A stretch of 64,000 nucleotides of DNA from Paenibacillus gorillae (GTDB lineage Bacteria; Bacillota; Bacilli; Paenibacillales; Paenibacillaceae), in the NCBI RefSeq assembly GCF_000513275.1, contig NZ_CBVJ010000093.1:24001-88000 (forward strand), in the 5' to 3' direction. Below the pieces are notes generated by a model that did no database searches, was not told the origin of the DNA, and saw only the letters and a program-made list of their open reading frames with translations. The position numbers were made by a program, and so were the translations under genes. This document shows positions 60,675 through 64,000 of the stretch, in pieces; the stretch's first letter is position 1; each line of letters starts with the position of its first letter.

Positions 60675-60704
60675 AGTATATCCTAAGTTAAAATTAGATG
60701 TCAA
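60675..60704 (-). promoter_or_regulatory. Leftward early (lytic) promoter with internal operator
   Basis: On the minus strand TTGACA (60699-60704) and TATACT (60675-60680) are 18 bp apart. The 15-bp operator CTAAGTTAAAATTAG (60683-60697) fills the spacer, so a bound repressor would block RNA polymerase directly. Confidence 0.82.
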
Positions 60705-60739
60705 CCTCTAAAATTAGTGTTATCCTAATAAAAAATTAG
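60683..60739. promoter_or_regulatory. Operator cluster between divergent lysogeny regulators
   Basis: Two full 15-bp sites, CTAAGTTAAAATTAG (60683-60697) and CTAATAAAAAATTAG (60725-60739), with a half site ending in AAAATTAG (60717) between them, spaced about 20-22 bp apart, i.e. near two helical turns each. Common pattern CTAA-N4-AAATTAG. Confidence 0.75.
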
Positions 60740-60748
60740 AAAAAAAGT

Positions 60749-60776
60749 GGCATTATTAGAAGCAATGTGATAATAT
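60749..60776 (+). promoter_or_regulatory. Possible rightward repressor promoter
   Basis: Extended -10 TGTGATAAT (GATAAT near 60769-60774) with a poor -35 (GTGGCA) 16 bp upstream, about 40 bp before the repressor start and just outside the operator cluster. A weak promoter typical of maintenance transcription; placement is approximate. Confidence 0.45.
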
Positions 60777-60814
60777 CGGAAATAGAAATTTTTAGAAGAA
60801 GGGTGTAACCAAAA

Positions 60815-61165
60815 ATGTCAACTGTTTTTATTGCCGGAAACATTAAAATGAACCGAGAACGTATGGGCTTGAGCAAAGAGGCGTTGGGCAAACGAATTGG
60901 AGTATCAGGGGTTACGATAGGTTATTGGGAACAGGGCAAAACTACACCCAGAATGAAAAAAGTGGAGCAACTTGCAGCTGTCTTCGGTGTTGAATGGGAT
61001 CAGTTAATTGTTAATGAGCCAGTAAAAAACACCGAAGACATTTTCAATGCTTTGCCAGGTTTATCTGAAGAAAGAAAAAAAGCTTTGGAAATGGTCATGA
61101 AAGTTTCCAATGATGATTTAGCGCTGCTGCTATCTATTATGGAGCGGACGCTAAAATCTGAGTAA
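60815..61165 (+). CDS. CI-like XRE-family phage repressor without S24 peptidase
   Basis: A 116-residue repressor candidate. Residues 8-62 form the XRE helix-turn-helix (NIKMNRERMGLSKEALGKRI then GVSGVTIGYWEQGKTTPRMK). The C-terminal 45 residues are helical and probably oligomerise. There is no S24 autoprotease domain, so RecA-stimulated self-cleavage cannot inactivate it. It is divergent from the Cro-like gene across the operator cluster. AAGAAGGGTG lies before ATG 60815. Confidence 0.85.
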   Translation: MSTVFIAGNIKMNRERMGLSKEALGKRIGVSGVTIGYWEQGKTTPRMKKVEQLAAVFGVEWDQLIVNEPVKNTEDIFNALPGLSEERKKALEMVMKVSNDDLALLLSIMERTLKSE

Positions 61166-61280
61166 GTAAGTCCAATAAACATATAGGCGCGTTCTCATGC
61201 TTTAGGTTCGCGTAGATTTTCTCTAACTCTTGTTGATCACAATCTGATAAGTAAATGATGGCTTCTAAGCGCTTTTTCAT
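61137..61280 (-). CDS. Small convergent gene behind the repressor
   Basis: A 47-residue protein (MKKRLEAIIYLSDCDQQELE, then KIYANLKHENAPICLLDLL). ATG 61280 has GGGGAGGAG at proper distance. Its 3' end overlaps the last 29 bp of the repressor gene on the opposite strand, so it could interfere with or be antisense to it. Unrecognised. Confidence 0.5.
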   Translation of the reverse strand: MKKRLEAIIYLSDCDQQELEKIYANLKHENAPICLLDLLTQILASAP

Positions 61281-61382
61281 TTAACAACTCCTCCCCATGA
61301 CAGTTCATAAATTATAACACGATACAGGAACATTTGTTCTTATTATTTTGCGACATTATACGACAATAGAAAGGAGATACCT

Positions 61383-61619
61383 ATGGCATTCCGTCTCGGG
61401 GAATGCCTGTTACTCGAAATACTGAACAATCGAGGTATGAAACAAGCTGCCTTCGCTCGAAAAATTAAATGTTCAAGAGCGTTCGTGACGCAACTTATTA
61501 ATGGTGAAGCTTTTATGTCTCTTGAGTTCGCTGTTAATGCCGCACACCTCCTTGATTGTAAGGTTACTGATTTTTACATTTTAGAAATCGGGAAAAGAAG
61601 GAGTAACAGGAACGAGTAG
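61383..61619 (+). CDS. Helix-turn-helix regulator next to the integrase
   Basis: A 78-residue XRE-type protein (CLLLEILNNRGMKQAAFARK then IKCSRAFVTQLINGEAFMSL). AAAGGAG lies 7 nt before ATG 61383. Its place between repressor and integrase suggests control of integration/excision, and it could act as an excisionase or recombination-directionality factor, which is inference. Confidence 0.75.
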   Translation: MAFRLGECLLLEILNNRGMKQAAFARKIKCSRAFVTQLINGEAFMSLEFAVNAAHLLDCKVTDFYILEIGKRRSNRNE

Positions 61620-61644
61620 AAATTCTACTCTCCCTCGAGCAAAT

Positions 61645-61663
61645 TGTTAAGTAATGCTTAACA
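61645..61663. repeat. Inverted repeat upstream of the integrase
   Basis: TGTTAAG, 5 nt, CTTAACA, a perfect 7-bp dyad about 85 bp before the integrase start and just after the small regulator gene. Candidate operator for that regulator. Confidence 0.5.
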
Positions 61664-61748
61664 GCCATTCTATTGTATCTTCAAGTAAAACGCTGTCATA
61701 ATTTGTCGAAAGTAACAATTGAAAAATATGACAATTAGGAGTGGTTAT

Positions 61749-63221
61749 ATGAACGAGATAAGTACGGGGATTTTACGGATAGTACTATACATTAGAGTTT
61801 CGACGGAAGAGCAGGCAAAAGAGGGGTATTCACTTATATCACAGGAAACCGTTCTGCGCCGTGAAGCTAAACGCCTCGGAGCCGTAGTAACTGCTGTTTA
61901 CACTGATGATGGTTATAGTGCAAAGAACATGAAACGTCCAGCATTAAAGAAAATGCTGATAGACTCTCATAAAGGTACATTTGATGCAATACTATTCACA
62001 CGTCTCGATAGGTTCACCCGTAGATCTAAGGACTTCCACAATATTATTGATATGCTTGGTAAAAATGACGTAGGCATCATCTCGCTCGCAGAGAAAATTG
62101 ACACAACTTCTGCGATCGGCAGGTTTCAGCTTGAACTATCTGTTTCATTAGCGCAATTGGAAAGAGAAACAAATTCCGAACGCGTATCGCAAGTTATGGA
62201 GGAAAGGGCGCTTAAAGGGTTGAGGAACGGTGGGCCGAGTGCATTAGGATACAAAGTAATAGATGGCAAATATACAATTGACCCGATCGGAGTTAAGGCT
62301 CATGATAAGGTATTTGATCTTTATCGTGAAGGTAATGGTTACAAAGGTATAGCGCACATCATGTTGGCCGATCCAGAAATGAGTCATCTGCTTAAATGGA
62401 GTTCAGCGGGGGTAAAATATATTTTGCAAAATCCAATTTGTCTGGGTATAAACAGATATAAGTATGTAGACAAGAACAACCATCTTACAGGTAATCCTAT
62501 ACTAACTAATTCAGACATCCCTGCTATCAAGGATCAAGAAACATTTGATTGGGTTCAATTTGAAATAAAGAGAAGAAAAAAAGGAGGAAAGAGTTTCACT
62601 TCAGAACATGTATTCTCAGCAGTATTGCGTTGTGGTTGGTGCGGGGCTAATATGCAGGGTTTTTCTTACAAACATAAGACTAAAGTTTACAAGACATATC
62701 GCTGCGGTGATAAAATAGAAAAGGGAACTTGCGCATTTCCAAACACTCGAGAAAATGGCGTGACCGAAGCTTTTTTGGAACACATTGATTTAAGTAAATT
62801 CGATATGACTCAGGTACCATTGACAGAACAAGATAACGAAGGACGAATCAAAGAAATAAAAAATCAGTTAGCACGACTAGAACAACGCAAGAAAAATTGG
62901 AGGCTTGCATTTGCAAATGACTTACTTTCATTAGATGAGTTAAGGGAGCATTTATCAGAGGATAAGGAGAAGGAAGATAAATTACTAACCGAGTTACATT
63001 CTCTAGAGTCCAATTCAAGTTCCAAATGGCTTAGATCAGAGGTAATGGAAGAGCTGAAATTATTAAAACAGTCTTGGGCTGGAATTGATGACAAAGCGAA
63101 AAAACTATTTATTCAAAACGCCTACAAACACATGGTTGTCGATATTGCGCCAGGACAAAAAGCTGGGCAAGGTCTCCGTCCTAAACTTGTGATTAGGGAT
63201 TATCAATTTATAACTCAATAG
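61749..63221 (+). CDS. int: Large serine recombinase (phage integrase)
   Basis: A 490-residue large serine recombinase. The resolvase domain starts ILRIVLYIRVSTEEQAKEGY (catalytic Ser in RVST), followed by DGYSAKNMKRPALKKMLID, ILFTRLDRFTRRSKDF and RFQLELSVSLAQLERE. The recombinase domain comes next, then a zinc ribbon (VLRCGWCGANMQG and KTYRCGDKIEKGTCAFP) and a coiled-coil C-terminus. ATG 61749 is preferred because TAGGAGTGG lies 7 nt upstream. It lies 13 bp from the right att core and catalyses unidirectional attP x attB integration. Confidence 0.95.
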   Translation: MNEISTGILRIVLYIRVSTEEQAKEGYSLISQETVLRREAKRLGAVVTAVYTDDGYSAKNMKRPALKKMLIDSHKGTFDAILFTRLDRFTRRSKDFHNIIDMLGKNDVGIISLAEKIDTTSAIGRFQLELSVSLAQLERETNSERVSQVMEERALKGLRNGGPSALGYKVIDGKYTIDPIGVKAHDKVFDLYREGNGYKGIAHIMLADPEMSHLLKWSSAGVKYILQNPICLGINRYKYVDKNNHLTGNPILTNSDIPAIKDQETFDWVQFEIKRRKKGGKSFTSEHVFSAVLRCGWCGANMQGFSYKHKTKVYKTYRCGDKIEKGTCAFPNTRENGVTEAFLEHIDLSKFDMTQVPLTEQDNEGRIKEIKNQLARLEQRKKNWRLAFANDLLSLDELREHLSEDKEKEDKLLTELHSLESNSSSKWLRSEVMEELKLLKQSWAGIDDKAKKLFIQNAYKHMVVDIAPGQKAGQGLRPKLVIRDYQFITQ

Positions 63222-63227
63222 TTTTGT

Positions 63228-63371
63228 TTAGTTTCGCAAGCCAAATTTGCCAATAGCATTGTTGCGGATATGTATCATCACCGTACCCGCAGGTGAATTC
63301 ACCAGTTCTTCCTCCAGCTGTTTAAACACGAAATCGACTTGCCTTGCCAATGACATAGCATCCATATTCAT
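63228..63371 (-). pseudogene. 5' part of the host gene split by the prophage
   Basis: Encodes MNMDAMSLARQVDFVFKQLE at the start and continues to the attachment core at codon 46 (KFGLR), then one phage-derived codon and TAA. GGAGG lies 9 nt before ATG 63371, so the fragment is still translatable as a 47-residue peptide. The remaining codons are at 24308-24607. Unrecognised soluble protein family. Confidence 0.85.
63234..63248. other. Right attachment site (attR) core
   Basis: TCGCAAGCCAAATTT, differing from the left core at 24593-24607 only at the fourth base. It lies 13 bp after the integrase stop codon. Confidence 0.8.
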
Positions 63372-63565
63372 ACTTATTTTCCTCCTTTCTATAATTAAAC
63401 CGTATGTTTACAACTAGTTCTCAAGTATGATTATATGTCCACTTCAATTAATTTACAATATAGTAAATTATAAAAATTGCATAATTCGATAAAATACGTG
63501 ATCGTCTTACAGCATTACTCGTCAGAATTCATCATTATTCTTGAAAATTTGACGGTATTCATTTA

Positions 63566-63594
63566 TAGACCAATCGACATGCCGGTGCTATAAT
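63566..63594 (+). promoter_or_regulatory. Possible promoter of the chemotaxis receptor gene
   Basis: TAGACC (63566-63571) and TATAAT (63589-63594), 17 bp apart and about 33 bp before the start codon. The interval 63372-63565 between this and the divergent split gene is AT-rich and shows nothing else clear. Confidence 0.4.
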
Positions 63595-63626
63595 ATGGAT
63601 ATTAAATTAAAAGGAGCGCTTACATA

Positions 63627-64000
63627 ATGATCCAATGGTACTATTCGTTATCGGTACGTAATAAGCTATTGATTTCGACTTACTTTACTTTGGCGCTGTT
63701 CACCATTGCTATGGTCCTAGTGCTTTCGTTTACCGGCGGATCTGTAGTTGCGGGATTAATCGTTGCGGTCATCCTGGCTGCAGCTGCTTATCCGCTCGTC
63801 GCCTTCATTGAGCGCTCCTTAAGCGGTGCTTATGAGGAAATGTCCACTACCGCATTCCGTATTTCAAAAGGCGACTTTACACAAAAGATCGATACGTCCA
63901 ATGCCGCATTAGGCGAACTCGGCCATGCCTTCAACAGCATGATCGACAAACTGCGCGACATATTAACCGAAACCTCCAGCATTACTAAACATGTCTCGGA
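63627..64000 (+). CDS. Methyl-accepting chemotaxis protein, N-terminal part
   Basis: The first 124 codons of a receptor that runs off the window. Two adjacent membrane helices (about residues 12-30 and 33-52) are joined by only a few residues, so there is no extracytoplasmic sensor domain. A HAMP-like linker follows (SLSGAYEEMSTTAFRISKGD, then ELGHAFNSMIDKLRDIL). AAGGAG lies 9 nt before ATG 63627. A HAMP histidine kinase is the alternative until the C-terminus is seen. Confidence 0.75.
   Translation, partial: MIQWYYSLSVRNKLLISTYFTLALFTIAMVLVLSFTGGSVVAGLIVAVILAAAAYPLVAFIERSLSGAYEEMSTTAFRISKGDFTQKIDTSNAALGELGHAFNSMIDKLRDILTETSSITKHVS

Larger units (their letters stand above)
24597..63248. mobile_element. 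Prophage, short-tailed type, about 38.6 kb
   Basis: Bounded by the two core repeats and containing a full set of modules: serine integrase and lysogeny control at the right end, then leftward early/replication genes, late packaging and head genes, short-tail genes and lysis genes. There is no tail tube, tape measure or sheath gene, so the particle is predicted to have a short tail. All module-defining genes read through without frameshift, so it may be functional. The serine integrase and an att site inside a protein gene, not a tRNA gene, agree with each other. Confidence 0.92.

Overview
The window is chromosomal DNA from a spore-forming, low-GC Gram-positive bacterium, most likely Paenibacillus or a close relative. 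The host part carries a GerQ spore-coat protein, an alpha/beta-type SASP behind a sigma-G-like promoter, a small YjcZ-like protein, a T-box-controlled trpS, CtaB and SCO1 of cytochrome oxidase assembly, and strong AGGAGG ribosome binding sites throughout. A complete-looking prophage of about 38.6 kb sits inside it. The genus is inferred from gene content; no database search was possible.

Host left arm (1-24.3 kb). It starts with a sugar-type ABC solute-binding lipoprotein, a DHA2-family drug exporter with its TetR regulator, and a manganese-type ABC transporter operon (mntABCD-like) whose last permease gene carries a +1 frameshift. Next come a nuclease-fold/winged-helix protein, a long non-coding stretch with an array of CAAAATG hairpins, and a cell-wall operon: membrane protein, membrane-transglutaminase protein, class B PBP. 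These are followed by an MFS transporter, a small sporulation peptide, a Toprim protein, the ctaB-SCO1-AEC transporter operon, gerQ with an unusual Met/Pro/Asn repeat, a YdjM-like membrane protein, a SASP, trpS with its T-box leader, and a two-gene permease operon.

Prophage (about 24597-63248). The ends are an imperfect 15-bp repeat containing an 11-bp identical core. The insertion splits a host gene of about 140 codons: codons 1-46 lie right of the prophage and the rest lies left, and joining across the core restores the frame exactly. At the right end are a large serine recombinase, Cro/CI-like regulators and a divergent control region with CTAA...TTAG operators, one of them inside the spacer of a strong leftward promoter. 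Nearly all other genes are read leftward. The early region (60.7-46.4 kb) holds XRE and Rha regulators, a phage sigma factor, an SbcC/RecF-like ATPase, RecT, a PD-(D/E)XK exonuclease, two HNH proteins, SSB, a replisome organizer, RusA, a LexA-type winged helix without peptidase, two YopX proteins, another HNH and a RinA/ArpU-like late regulator. A terminator follows. The late region (46.3-25.5 kb) holds small and large terminase, a Tad2-like (DUF2829) candidate anti-Thoeris protein, portal, scaffold, major capsid protein, head-tail adaptor, beta-helix tailspike, a beta-propeller-like tail protein, a virion peptidoglycan hydrolase, a 1540-residue internal virion protein, and an XhlA-holin-amidase lysis cassette. 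There is no tape measure, tail tube or sheath gene, so the virion is predicted to be short-tailed (podovirus-like). A small Cys-rich gene lies next to the left attachment site in the opposite orientation.

Right arm (63.25-64 kb). The 5' fragment of the split host gene, with its ribosome binding site, is followed by the start of a divergent chemotaxis receptor that runs off the window. No tRNA, rRNA, IS element or CRISPR array was seen.
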